A DNA stretch of 64,000 nucleotides from Microbulbifer salipaludis (GTDB lineage: Bacteria; Pseudomonadota; Gammaproteobacteria; Pseudomonadales; Cellvibrionaceae). Position 1 is the first letter of the stretch. Each line of letters starts with the position of its first letter. The stretch is taken from the NCBI RefSeq assembly GCF_017303155.1, contig NZ_JAEKJR010000002.1, positions 248,001 through 312,000 of the forward strand. Direction: 5' to 3'. Shown here in pieces: positions 1 through 8,141 of this stretch. The translations under genes and the position numbers were made by a program. The notes beneath the pieces are model-generated. The model had not been told where the DNA came from. It saw nothing but the letters and a program-made list of their open reading frames with translations, and ran no database searches.

Positions 1-963
1 TTTCTCCAGCGACAGTCCAATGGGCAGTTCCTGCCGCAGCGACGTCACGGCGGCATCCAGCCGTTCCCCCAGCTGCAGGATGTCCCCGCCGGCTTTCATG
101 GACACGGCGAGCCCGATTGCGTCCTCCCCCATAAAGCGCATGCGCGGCTGGGGCGGGTCACTGAAGCCGCGCTGTACATTGGCGATGTCGCCGAGGGTCA
201 GGGTGTGTCCATTGGCGTGGATGGGGAAGTGGCGGATTTCGTCCACGCTGCGGAACTGGCCACTCACGCGGATACGCACACGGTCGCTGACCGCTTCCAC
301 GATGCCGGCGTCGGCGGTTTGGTTTTGTGCCTGCAGGACCGACTGCACGGCGGAGAGCGGAATGCCCAAGGATGCCAGCTTGGCGTTGGCGATTTCCACC
401 CAGATTTTTTCATCCTGCAGGCCCAGTAGTTCCACCTTGCCCACATCGTCCACCCGCTGCAGTGCCAGCTGCAGGCGGTCGGCGTAGTCTTTCATCAATG
501 CGTAGTCAAAACCCTCGCCGGTCAGGGCGTAGATATTGCCGAAGGTGGTGCCGAACTCATCGTTGAAGAAGGGGCCCTGCACATCGGGCGGCAGGGTGTG
601 GCGAATATCGCCCACTTTCTTGCGCACCTGATACCAGAGGTCGGGAATGTCTGCGGAGTGCATGCTGTCGCGGGCCACAAACATCACCTGTGACTGTCCC
701 GGGCGCGAGAAGGAGGTAATGCGCTGATAGTCGCCGGTTTCCATCAGCTTTTTTTCAATCCGCTCGGTCACCTGGCGGGATACCTCCTCCGCGCTGGCAC
801 CCGGCCACAGGGTGTTGACCACCATCACCTTGAAGGTGAAGGGCGGGTCTTCACTCTGGCCCAGTTGCGTATAGGAAATGGCCCCGATCAGGCCGAGCAG
901 CAGTATGGAATAGAGCACCAGGGGCCGGTTTTTCAGCGCCCATTCGGAAAGGTTGAATCGCAT
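1..963 (-). CDS. RND efflux transporter permease, N-terminal part (cut by window edge)
   Basis: The reading frame is open from ATG at 963 to the left edge, giving 321 residues. It begins with a short cytoplasmic segment and a first transmembrane helix (about residues 13-33), then the periplasmic porter domain with the SEDPPFTFK and NTLWPGASAEEV motifs typical of the inner-membrane proton/drug antiporter of RND pumps. The family is about 1000-1050 residues, so two thirds lie outside the window. It lies 81 bp downstream of the matching adaptor gene on the same strand, so the two are probably one operon controlled by the divergent TetR-type gene. The substrate cannot be told from this part. Confidence 0.93.
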   Translation of the reverse strand, partial: MRFNLSEWALKNRPLVLYSILLLGLIGAISYTQLGQSEDPPFTFKVMVVNTLWPGASAEEVSRQVTERIEKKLMETGDYQRITSFSRPGQSQVMFVARDSMHSADIPDLWYQVRKKVGDIRHTLPPDVQGPFFNDEFGTTFGNIYALTGEGFDYALMKDYADRLQLALQRVDDVGKVELLGLQDEKIWVEIANAKLASLGIPLSAVQSVLQAQNQTADAGIVEAVSDRVRIRVSGQFRSVDEIRHFPIHANGHTLTLGDIANVQRGFSDPPQPRMRFMGEDAIGLAVSMKAGGDILQLGERLDAAVTSLRQELPIGLSLEK

Positions 964-1044
964 AGGGGGTTTCCGGATCGTCTGCCACTTGGGCGAGGTT
1001 CACAGGGAAAGCGTTGCTGATTGTGCGCAGGCGGTTATTAGCGG

Positions 1045-2202
1045 CTACAAGCGCTGGGCCAGCGCCTTGTCGGTTTCAATGGGCCGGTTCTGGCGATCCA
1101 CCGGTCGTACCCGCTGGCCTTCCTGAACCAGCTGAGTGCCGGCGGACAGAATCCAGTCGTCCGGGCTCAGGCTGGAGATCACCTCGGCGGTTTCGTGGCC
1201 ATAACGGGCAATGGTCACTGCGACTTTGTGCAGGGTGAAATTTTCCGGGTCCATGCGCCATACATAGGCCTCTGCGCCATCGGCGGTAATCGCGGACATG
1301 GGCAGACGCTGGGTGGGACGATGGTGCTCGTCGCTGGGGGTGGTGCGCGCATAGACACGCGCGCTCTGCCCCAGCTGGGGCCCGTCGTTGGCGCCAGTGG
1401 CCGGGAAGCTGACTCGCGCCTCGAAGGTGCGCAGGCCGGACTCCGCTGCCGGGGCGAGCTCGCGTACCTGGCCGTGGACCGGGTTGCCCGGCTGCGACCA
1501 GAGCTCGATCGTGACCGGCTGCCCTACGGCGAAGCGGGACACTTCATGCTCCGGCAGGTCGATGCGCACCTCCCGCTCGCCATCGGCCGCCATGGAGAAT
1601 ACCGTCTGGCCGGCACTGACCACCTGCCCTGCGTCGATAGAGCGGTGGGTGATCACGCCATCGCCGGGCGCCCTGAGCACCGCGTACGCGGCCTGGTTTT
1701 CCGCCACCTGCCACTGGGCGCGGGCACGTTCCAGTTGCGCGACACTGCTGTCGTAGCGGGCTTTCACTGCATCAAACTGGGATTCGCCAATCAGCTTGCG
1801 TTCCAGCAGCGTGCGGTAGCGGGCGAGTTCGCTGCTGGCATTGCGGTTGTCCGTCTGCGCAGCTTCCAGTTGCGCGCGGGCGGCGTCACTCTGCAGTTGC
1901 AGATCCTGCGCATCCAGTTCCGCCAGTGGCTGTCCCTGCTTGACCCGGTCACCCACCTCCACCAGGCGACGGGTGACCGCACCGGCGACACGAAAGGCCA
2001 GCGCTGGCTCATGGCGCGCGCGCACCTCCCCGGGGTAGACCGCGAGCTGGCTGCCGGCGGCCTCAGGGTGTACCACAATAGCCGGCCGTGGCGGCGTGGC
2101 ATTGTCGGCCTCGGGGCCGGAGCAGGCGGTGAGCAGCAAAGCGGCCAGCAGGCCACCGGAAAACCGGAAAAGTGGAGTGTTGAGGAGGCGTAAGCGGTGC
2201 AT
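1045..2202 (-). CDS. RND efflux periplasmic adaptor (membrane fusion) lipoprotein
   Basis: Membrane fusion protein that links an RND permease to an outer-membrane channel. From ATG at 2202 it has a signal peptide ending in a lipobox (LLTAC, Cys about residue 27), so it should be lipid-anchored in the periplasm. A biotinyl/lipoyl-like beta domain (GDRVKQGQPLAELDAQ) flanks an alpha-helical hairpin rich in Gln/Ala, followed by a second lipoyl half (LRAPGDGVITHRSIDAGQVV) and a beta-barrel. The 2202 start is preferred over an in-frame one at 2301 because GAGG lies just upstream and the lipoprotein signal begins there. First gene of the pump operon. Confidence 0.92.
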   Translation of the reverse strand: MHRLRLLNTPLFRFSGGLLAALLLTACSGPEADNATPPRPAIVVHPEAAGSQLAVYPGEVRARHEPALAFRVAGAVTRRLVEVGDRVKQGQPLAELDAQDLQLQSDAARAQLEAAQTDNRNASSELARYRTLLERKLIGESQFDAVKARYDSSVAQLERARAQWQVAENQAAYAVLRAPGDGVITHRSIDAGQVVSAGQTVFSMAADGEREVRIDLPEHEVSRFAVGQPVTIELWSQPGNPVHGQVRELAPAAESGLRTFEARVSFPATGANDGPQLGQSARVYARTTPSDEHHRPTQRLPMSAITADGAEAYVWRMDPENFTLHKVAVTIARYGHETAEVISSLSPDDWILSAGTQLVQEGQRVRPVDRQNRPIETDKALAQRL

Positions 2203-2330
2203 GGTTACCTCATTCCTTGTGGTTCGCGAACGGATGGCGACTATCAGAAGATGACTCTGAGGTCGGGTAAGCGGGCAGAAACTGGTACAGTTGTCTGCCA
2301 TACTGCGCCCGAACCTAATTCTGTACTGGC

Positions 2331-2354
2331 GAGTATAGTAAGTATATTAAACTC
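2331..2354. promoter_or_regulatory. Imperfect palindrome, candidate TetR-family operator
   Basis: In the gap between the divergent pump and regulator genes lies a 24-bp dyad. Its arms read GAGTATAGTA and TATTAAACTC around a 4-bp centre and match at 8 of 10 positions. Position and symmetry fit an operator from which the neighbouring TetR-type protein would repress both directions. The assignment is inference; the symmetry is visible. Confidence 0.45.
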
Positions 2355-2438
2355 GTGAGTCCACTAATTCAGTGGCGGCGAGCGCGTGCTTCCACATTTC
2401 CCGTGTGAAGTGCGGGACGGAAGTGCAGGACAGCCACG

Positions 2439-3098
2439 ATGACGAGCATGAGCGAAGCAAATTCAACCTCTAGCGCCCCCGCCAGCCGGGGTCGCCCGAA
2501 AGACCCGGCCAAGCGGCACGCGATTCTGGAGGCGGCCAAGGACCTGTTTCTCACCCACGGGTTTACCGGCACCAGCATGGATGCCGTGGCCAGTGAGGCG
2601 GGCGTGTCCAAGCTGACGGTGTACAGCCACTTCTCCGACAAGGAGACCCTGTTCACTGCCGCGGTGGAAGCGCGCTGTTGCAGCCAGATGCCGGTGGTGA
2701 TGTTTACCCTGGAACCGGGGATGCCGGTGGCGGCGATGCTGCACAAGATCGGTGAAGCTTTCCTCGAGATGCTCTACCACGAGCATTCGCTGCAGCTGAT
2801 GCGGCTGATCAGCGCGGTGGGCAACCAGGACCAGACCATGGCCAACCTGTTTTACGAGGCGGGTCCCATGCGCACCCGCAACGAAATGACCCGCTTCCTG
2901 AACCGTGCCTGTGAGCTGGGCCAGCTGCAGATTCCCGATACCGAGCGCGCGTCGGAATTGTTTTTTGGCATGTTGCAGGGTGGCTGCCGGCATATCCAGA
3001 TCATGCTCGGTTGCACCGAGCCGCCGGGGCCCCGGGAGATTGCCGAGCACGTGAAGGAAGTGGTTCGGGTATTTACCCGCGCTTACCAGCCGGGGTAG
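2439..3098 (+). CDS. TetR/AcrR family transcriptional regulator
   Basis: A 219-residue repressor. The N-terminal helix-turn-helix (about residues 28-70) has the family signature: ILEAAKDLFLTHGFTGTSMDAVA, then AGVSKLTVYSHFSDKETLF. The C-terminal ligand/dimer domain resembles the AefR-like group with a C-terminal cap. It is divergent from the RND adaptor gene with 236 bp between starts, the classic arrangement for local efflux-pump control. A bidirectional terminator follows the stop. The effector is unknown. Confidence 0.93.
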   Translation: MTSMSEANSTSSAPASRGRPKDPAKRHAILEAAKDLFLTHGFTGTSMDAVASEAGVSKLTVYSHFSDKETLFTAAVEARCCSQMPVVMFTLEPGMPVAAMLHKIGEAFLEMLYHEHSLQLMRLISAVGNQDQTMANLFYEAGPMRTRNEMTRFLNRACELGQLQIPDTERASELFFGMLQGGCRHIQIMLGCTEPPGPREIAEHVKEVVRVFTRAYQPG

Positions 3099-3122
3099 GG
3101 AAGGGAAAGGGAGCGTTTTACT

Positions 3123-3170
3123 GCCACAAAAAAGCCCGCGAGCGCAGACGCCCGCGGGCTTTTTTGTGGC
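3123..3170. terminator. Bidirectional intrinsic terminator
   Basis: Perfect 18-bp inverted repeat (3123-3140 and 3153-3170) with a 12-nt loop. Each arm has a GC-rich core (GCCCGCG) and an A6/T6 outer part, so it gives a U-tract on both strands. It separates the convergent tetR-type gene and the ABC permease gene. Confidence 0.9.
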
Positions 3171-3180
3171 TGAATGTTGC

Positions 3181-3942
3181 TCAGGCGCGGATTTTGTAGC
3201 CGGTGCGGAAAATCCACCAGATCGCGGTCATGCACAGCAGCAGGAAAAATAGTGTCATCCCCAGGCTGATGCCCATATGGACATCGGAGACCCCGTAGAA
3301 CGCCCAGCGGAAGCCGCTGATCAGGTACACCACCGGGTTGAACAGGGTCACCTTCTGCCAGAATTCCGGCAGCATGTTGATGGAGTAAAAGGCCCCGCCG
3401 AGAAACGTCAGAGGGGTAATGACCATGAGCGGAATGATTTGCAGTTTCTGGAAGTCGTCCGCCCAGATACCGATGATAAAACCGAACATACTGAACGTGA
3501 TGGCGGTGAGAATCAGGAAGCCGATCATCCAGAAGGGATGGGCGATCTCGTAGTCCACAAAAAACCGCGCCGTGATCAGAATCAAAATGCCGATGACCAC
3601 GGACTTGGACGCTGCCGCCCCCACGTACCCGGCGACAATTTCAAACGCGGATACCGGTGCCGACAGGACTTCGTAAATGGTGCCGGAGAACTTCGGGAAG
3701 AAAATACCGAAGGATGCATTGGAAATACTCTCTGACAGCAGCGACAGCATAATCAGGCCGGGAATAATGAATGCCCCGTAACTGACCCCTTCGATCTCCC
3801 CCAGGCGGCTGCCGATGGCGGTGCCGAACACGATAAAATACAGACAGGTGGAAATCACCGGCCAGGCGATACTCTGCATCAGAGTGCGCGCGGTGCGGGC
3901 CATTTCAAATTTATAGATGGCGCGGATGCCGTACAGATTCAT
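3181..3942 (-). CDS. yadH: ABC-2 type transporter permease (YadH-like)
   Basis: A 253-residue integral membrane protein with about six hydrophobic segments and the ABC-2 signature region ([19 protein letters not shown] followed by [17 protein letters not shown]). This layout matches the YadH/NodJ exporter permeases. It is encoded 16 bp after the ATPase gene on the same strand, so they form a two-gene export system. In E. coli yadGH is poorly characterised, and the substrate here cannot be deduced. Confidence 0.9.
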   Translation of the reverse strand: MNLYGIRAIYKFEMARTARTLMQSIAWPVISTCLYFIVFGTAIGSRLGEIEGVSYGAFIIPGLIMLSLLSESISNASFGIFFPKFSGTIYEVLSAPVSAFEIVAGYVGAAASKSVVIGILILITARFFVDYEIAHPFWMIGFLILTAITFSMFGFIIGIWADDFQKLQIIPLMVITPLTFLGGAFYSINMLPEFWQKVTLFNPVVYLISGFRWAFYGVSDVHMGISLGMTLFFLLLCMTAIWWIFRTGYKIRA

Positions 3943-3958
3943 GGGTGGTTTTCCTTTT

Positions 3959-4906
3959 TCATCCGGCCGGCTGGCGCGCGTGCTGGTTCTGGTGCACCAG
4001 GTTAACGAAGATTTCTTCCAGCGAACTCTCGCTGGAGTGCAGGTCCTTGAACTCGATACCCTGCTGATTCAGGGCGCGTAACAGTTCGGCAATGCCGGTG
4101 TGCTCGCGCTGGGTGTCAAAGGTGTACACCAGCTGGTTGCCCTCGTCGGCCAGGTCGAGGCCAAATGCGTCTAGGCCCTGGGGGAGTGTGTCGATCGGGT
4201 TTTGCAGGTGGATCGTCAACTGCTTTTTGCCGAGTTTCTGCATCAGTGCGTGCTTTTCCTCCACCAGTACCAGCTCACCGTGATTGATTACGCCGATGCG
4301 GTCGGCCATCTCCTCGGCTTCTTCGATGTAGTGGGTGGTGAGAATCACGGTCACGCCATTGTCCCGCAGACCGCGCACCATTTCCCACATGTCCCGGCGC
4401 AATTCCACATCCACACCGGCGGTGGGTTCGTCGAGAAACAGGATGGCCGGCTCGTGAGAAAGAGCCTTGGCGATCATCACCCGTCGCTTCATGCCGCCGG
4501 ACAGGGCCATGATGCGGCTGTCTTTCTTATCCCACAGGGAAAGCTGGCGCAGGATCTTCTCGATATGCGCGGGGTTGGGCGCCTTGCCGAACAGACCGCG
4601 ACTGAAGGTGACGGTGTTCCACACGCTCTCGAAGGAGTCGGTCGAAAGTTCCTGCGGCACCAGGCCGATCTTGCTGCGCGCAGCGCGGAATTCCCGCTGA
4701 ATATTGTGGCCGTCGGCCAGCACGGTGCCACTGGTGGGGTTGGTGATGCCACACACGATACTGATGAGGGTGGTTTTACCGGCGCCATTGGGGCCGAGCA
4801 GGGCGAAAATCTCGCCGCGCTCGATTTCCAGGTCCACCGACTTCAGTGCGGTAAAGCCGCCGGCGTAGGTTTTACCCACGTTCTGTATGGAGATGATGGA
4901 TTGCAC
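3959..4906 (-). CDS. yadG: ABC transporter ATP-binding protein (YadG-like)
   Basis: A 315-residue ATPase with all key motifs: Walker [10 protein letters not shown] (about residue 40), signature LSGGMKRR, Walker [13 protein letters not shown] and switch His in [11 protein letters not shown]. The C-terminal extension of about 90 residues is typical of the DrrA/YadG exporter subgroup. It drives the YadH-like permease encoded immediately downstream. Confidence 0.93.
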   Translation of the reverse strand: MQSIISIQNVGKTYAGGFTALKSVDLEIERGEIFALLGPNGAGKTTLISIVCGITNPTSGTVLADGHNIQREFRAARSKIGLVPQELSTDSFESVWNTVTFSRGLFGKAPNPAHIEKILRQLSLWDKKDSRIMALSGGMKRRVMIAKALSHEPAILFLDEPTAGVDVELRRDMWEMVRGLRDNGVTVILTTHYIEEAEEMADRIGVINHGELVLVEEKHALMQKLGKKQLTIHLQNPIDTLPQGLDAFGLDLADEGNQLVYTFDTQREHTGIAELLRALNQQGIEFKDLHSSESSLEEIFVNLVHQNQHARQPAG

Positions 4907-5003
4907 GCGGCCCCCTTATGGCATTCACTGGCACCGGCCATTCTGCCTCGAAGGCGGCGTCCGGTGCCACTGGGTATCGACAGTAGCGGCTGGTTTGGCT
5001 TGC

Positions 5004-5732
5004 TTAGAAGTCGAATATTTTGTTGTAGAAGGCGATGGCACCTTCGTAGGCGTCATTGGCGGCGTCTTCGTTGTAGGCGAGGGGAATGCCAAAATTTTCA
5101 CCGCGCCCGGTGGCGGCGGGGTTGGTAAAGCCGTGCTTCACACCCGGGTAGCTGCTCACATCGAAGCGGACACCGGCGCTCTGCATTTCCAGAACAAAGT
5201 TGGCGACGTGCTCGGCGGGGATCATGTCGTCGTCGCCGCCGGTGTAAACCTGTATCTGTGCCTTGACGTCGCCGGGCTTGATTTGCACCTCGGTTTCCAG
5301 CGCACCGTGGAAGCTGACCACGCCTTTCAATGGCAGGCCGAGGCGCGCCATGGTGAGCGCGACGGCACCGCCAAAGCAATAACCCTGGGCGGCAATTTCA
5401 CCGGCTTCGACGGTTTCGTGACCGTTGACGAGGTCCAGCGCCGCCTGGAAGCGTTTGAGGGGGGCGCCTTCGGTTTCGAGGGTTTTGTTCATAAGGGCGG
5501 CGGCATCGTTGGGGTTGTCGGCACCCAGGCCGGTACCGTACATGTCGAGGGCGAAGGCGGTAAAGCCTTCAGCGGCGAGGCGCTCGGCTTCCTCGCGGGT
5601 AAAATCGTTGAGCCCCCACCACTCATGCAGCAGAAGAACGGCGGGACGTTTGCCTTCGATAGTCTCATCGTAGGCCAGGTAGCCGGTAAAGGATTCGCCA
5701 TCGACGGTGTATTCGATTTCTTCGGTGTGCAT
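5004..5732 (-). CDS. Dienelactone hydrolase family protein
   Basis: An alpha/beta hydrolase of 242 residues. The nucleophile elbow carries Cys (GYCFGGAVAL), with the catalytic Asp in the GGDDDMIPAEH segment and His in GVKHGFTN, the Cys-Asp-His triad of the dienelactone hydrolase family. The start at 5732 is chosen because GGAGG lies about 6 bp upstream; an in-frame ATG at 5801 would add 23 unconserved residues. Family members hydrolyse cyclic esters or lactones, but no aromatic-degradation genes are nearby, so the substrate is open. It appears monocistronic. Confidence 0.88.
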   Translation of the reverse strand: MHTEEIEYTVDGESFTGYLAYDETIEGKRPAVLLLHEWWGLNDFTREEAERLAAEGFTAFALDMYGTGLGADNPNDAAALMNKTLETEGAPLKRFQAALDLVNGHETVEAGEIAAQGYCFGGAVALTMARLGLPLKGVVSFHGALETEVQIKPGDVKAQIQVYTGGDDDMIPAEHVANFVLEMQSAGVRFDVSSYPGVKHGFTNPAATGRGENFGIPLAYNEDAANDAYEGAIAFYNKIFDF

Positions 5733-5851
5733 TGCTTCCTCCCTGGAGAGTGGTCTTGGAAAAGTTGTGCCAAGGGTAGATGGGTACTGGACCGGGTGCA
5801 ACGGGCGGCAGTACTTGGGTAGTGTGCTTTGCCTTTTCGCTACTTATTGCA

Positions 5852-6538
5852 CTACTGATTAGGACGGCGGTACTTTAAGTCCTTCGGCGGAATAATATCG
5901 CCGTCCTCATCCAGCTCCGGAAATGGCAGCCCGTGTTGTTCGCAGTATCTGACCATTTTCGGATGCATCCAGCGAAACAGAATATCTTTTATTTCCGGAT
6001 CTTCTTCGTCGAGCTCTTTATTCTCATACATCCCCGCCCTGGTCCGCTGATACATCGCTTCCTGCAAAATAATCGCGGCGGCGACGCTGACATTGTAGCT
6101 TTCTACCATGCCAATAATTGGGATGGTCACATGGTCGTCGGCGTGTTCTGCGGCATAGTCACTGAGGCCATCTTTCTCGGCGCCCATGATGAGGGCGAAC
6201 GGCCTGGTGTAGTCGGCTTCACGAAAGTCGATGGCGCGGTCGGACCAGTGGGCCGCGTAGAGGTGCATACCGCGGCTTTTGAGTTCGGCTATGCCGGACT
6301 GGATATCGGGGTAAACGCTGTTACCCGTGAAGCGGCCGCTGCCGCCGGCGGTGTTGTGGTAAATCCGGTGGCCGTAGCTGGTCTGTACCATGTGGATTTC
6401 GGGAATGCCGACCGCGTCGGCGGTGCGCAGCATGGCGGAGATGTTCTGGCCTTTGTGCACCTGGTCGGTGAGGATGGTCATGTCGTGCTGGCGCTGGCGG
6501 AGCACCTGCTTGAATTTCTCGTAGCGGCTGCGGCTCAT
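5852..6538 (-). CDS. trmH: tRNA (guanosine(18)-2'-O)-methyltransferase TrmH
   Basis: SPOUT-class methyltransferase of 228 residues that methylates the ribose of G18 in the tRNA D-loop using SAM. The three family motifs are visible: NISAMLRTADAVG (catalytic Arg), IMGAEKDGLS and IPIIGMVESYNVSVAAAI, which form the trefoil-knot SAM site. A C-terminal extension (about residues 170-228) matches the TrmH rather than the TrmJ/RlmB subgroup. It stands alone between the hydrolase and moeA. Confidence 0.92.
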   Translation of the reverse strand: MSRSRYEKFKQVLRQRQHDMTILTDQVHKGQNISAMLRTADAVGIPEIHMVQTSYGHRIYHNTAGGSGRFTGNSVYPDIQSGIAELKSRGMHLYAAHWSDRAIDFREADYTRPFALIMGAEKDGLSDYAAEHADDHVTIPIIGMVESYNVSVAAAIILQEAMYQRTRAGMYENKELDEEDPEIKDILFRWMHPKMVRYCEQHGLPFPELDEDGDIIPPKDLKYRRPNQ

Positions 6539-6709
6539 GGTACTTCTATCTTGGGAAACTGGTCAGGCCGCGGATTATAGCATTGTGGGTTGTGTCAGGT
6601 TTCGTGGTGCCCGCTTGGCTTGCCAAGTGGCGGCACTGCTACCGGGTACACCTTTGCATCGGTGCTTTCCAGCCACTGAGCTCGCTTACTCGGGACCCCG
6701 AACCAAGAA

Positions 6710-7963
6710 CTACGCGAGAGGCGCGGTAAAGGGCTCCACAGTAACCCAATCCCCGGTCTCGCAATCCTCGCCTTCCCGAGGCAAAACAACAAAACAGTTG
6801 GCCGCCGCAAAGCCGGAGAGAATATGGCTTCCCTGGATGCCACGAGTCTCCACCACCTGAATTCCATCTTCATCGCGATAAGTAAAACCGCGCTGGTAGT
6901 CCGTGCGGCCGGGTTTTTTGCGGATATTGTTTAGTAGGCGCGCACGCACCTGAAGTGGCGGCTGGCGGTATTGTGCAGCGGTGCCGCGCAGTTTTTCCAG
7001 TGCGGGAACAACCAGTTGGTGAAGTGTGACAATCGCGGAGACCGGGTTGCCGGGGAGGCCGAAGAACAGGGTTTCACCGTCGGATTTGGGCAGGCGGCCG
7101 AAGGCAAACGGTTTGCCGGGTTTGATGGCCAGTTTCCAGAAGTCGATTTCCCCGAGTTCCTGCAAAACGGTTTTGGTAAAGTCCGCCTCGCCTACAGAAA
7201 CCCCGCCGCTGGTAACCACAAAATCCGCATTATCGCGAGCTTGTATAAACGCCTCGCGAATCTTGTCCGGTTGGTCCGGCCAGCACCCAAGGTCGAGGAT
7301 ATCTACGTTCAGCTGCTCCAATGCAGCTTGCAGGGCAATACGGTTGCTATCGTAAATATCCCCATCGCCCAAAGCCGCGGGCGGCGTGCCGATGGGTTTC
7401 AGCTCGTCACCGATGGACAGCAACGCCGCCTTGAGTTTGCGCACCACCGTCACTTCCGCCACGCCCGCGCCAGCGAGCAGGGCAATGTGCGGAACTTTGA
7501 TTTTGGAACCCAGCGGGATCAGGCTCTGGCCGGTGTGCACGTCTTCGCCGCGGCGGCGAATATTTTCGCCGGGTTTGGCGGGGCGGCGCATGGTGAGCTG
7601 GTCGCCGTCCAGGGTGCAGTTTTCCTGCATCTGCACTCTATCCGCACCAGAGGGGACGGCAGCGCCGGTGGTGATGTGAATGGCCTGTCCCGGTTCCAGG
7701 GCCCCGCTAAACGGGTGGCCGGCGAGGCTTTTGCCGATGATGTTGTAACTGTCGTGTGCACCACACAGAGCGTAGCCGTCCATAGCGGAGTTGTCGCAGG
7801 GAGGCAGGTCCAGTGCCGCCAGTACCGGTTCTGCCAGTACCCGGCCACAGGCCTGGCCCAGGGGAATCGTTTCGGTAGCAGTAATCAGGTGGATACTGTC
7901 GATCAACATCTGCTTGGCGGTCTCTACGGAACGCAGGCCGTTTTCTGCACAGACATCCGTCAT
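6710..7963 (-). CDS. moeA: Molybdopterin molybdenumtransferase MoeA
   Basis: A 417-residue cofactor enzyme that inserts molybdate into adenylated molybdopterin to give Moco. Visible motifs are SAMDGYAL (near residue 65), a GDELK segment, DIYDSN, VTSGGVSVGEADF and GLPGNPVSA, in the order of the MoeA domains, followed by the C-terminal beta domain. Length matches E. coli MoeA (411). It follows the nitrate reductase gene on the same strand, although a 30-bp inverted repeat lies between them. The context links it to supplying Moco to that enzyme. Confidence 0.95.
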   Translation of the reverse strand: MTDVCAENGLRSVETAKQMLIDSIHLITATETIPLGQACGRVLAEPVLAALDLPPCDNSAMDGYALCGAHDSYNIIGKSLAGHPFSGALEPGQAIHITTGAAVPSGADRVQMQENCTLDGDQLTMRRPAKPGENIRRRGEDVHTGQSLIPLGSKIKVPHIALLAGAGVAEVTVVRKLKAALLSIGDELKPIGTPPAALGDGDIYDSNRIALQAALEQLNVDILDLGCWPDQPDKIREAFIQARDNADFVVTSGGVSVGEADFTKTVLQELGEIDFWKLAIKPGKPFAFGRLPKSDGETLFFGLPGNPVSAIVTLHQLVVPALEKLRGTAAQYRQPPLQVRARLLNNIRKKPGRTDYQRGFTYRDEDGIQVVETRGIQGSHILSGFAAANCFVVLPREGEDCETGDWVTVEPFTAPLA

Positions 7964-8054
7964 TGTTATTGCCTTAAATATTTTCTGGTTGGTCGAGAAG
8001 ATAGCTGGGCTGGGTGGGATTTGCCAAGCGCTGAGATGTGAAAATTGAGAAGGA

Positions 8055-8140
8055 TGGTGGATGCGCTGCGCTTATCCACCCTACGGTATGGGGGTTGTAG
8101 AAATACTTCAGTAGGGTGGATAAGCGCAGCGCATCCACCA
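8055..8140. repeat. Perfect 30-bp inverted repeat, dispersed-repeat type
   Basis: Arms at 8055-8084 and 8111-8140 are exact reverse complements around a 26-bp spacer. Each arm contains the core GGATGCGCTGCGCTTATCC, a sequence type I recall as a common intergenic repeat of many proteobacteria. The right arm ends 2 bp before the nitrate reductase stop codon. In RNA it would form a 30-bp hairpin that could stabilise or limit transcription into moeA. There is no U-tract, so intrinsic termination is not assured. Confidence 0.85.
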
Positions 8141-8141
8141 T

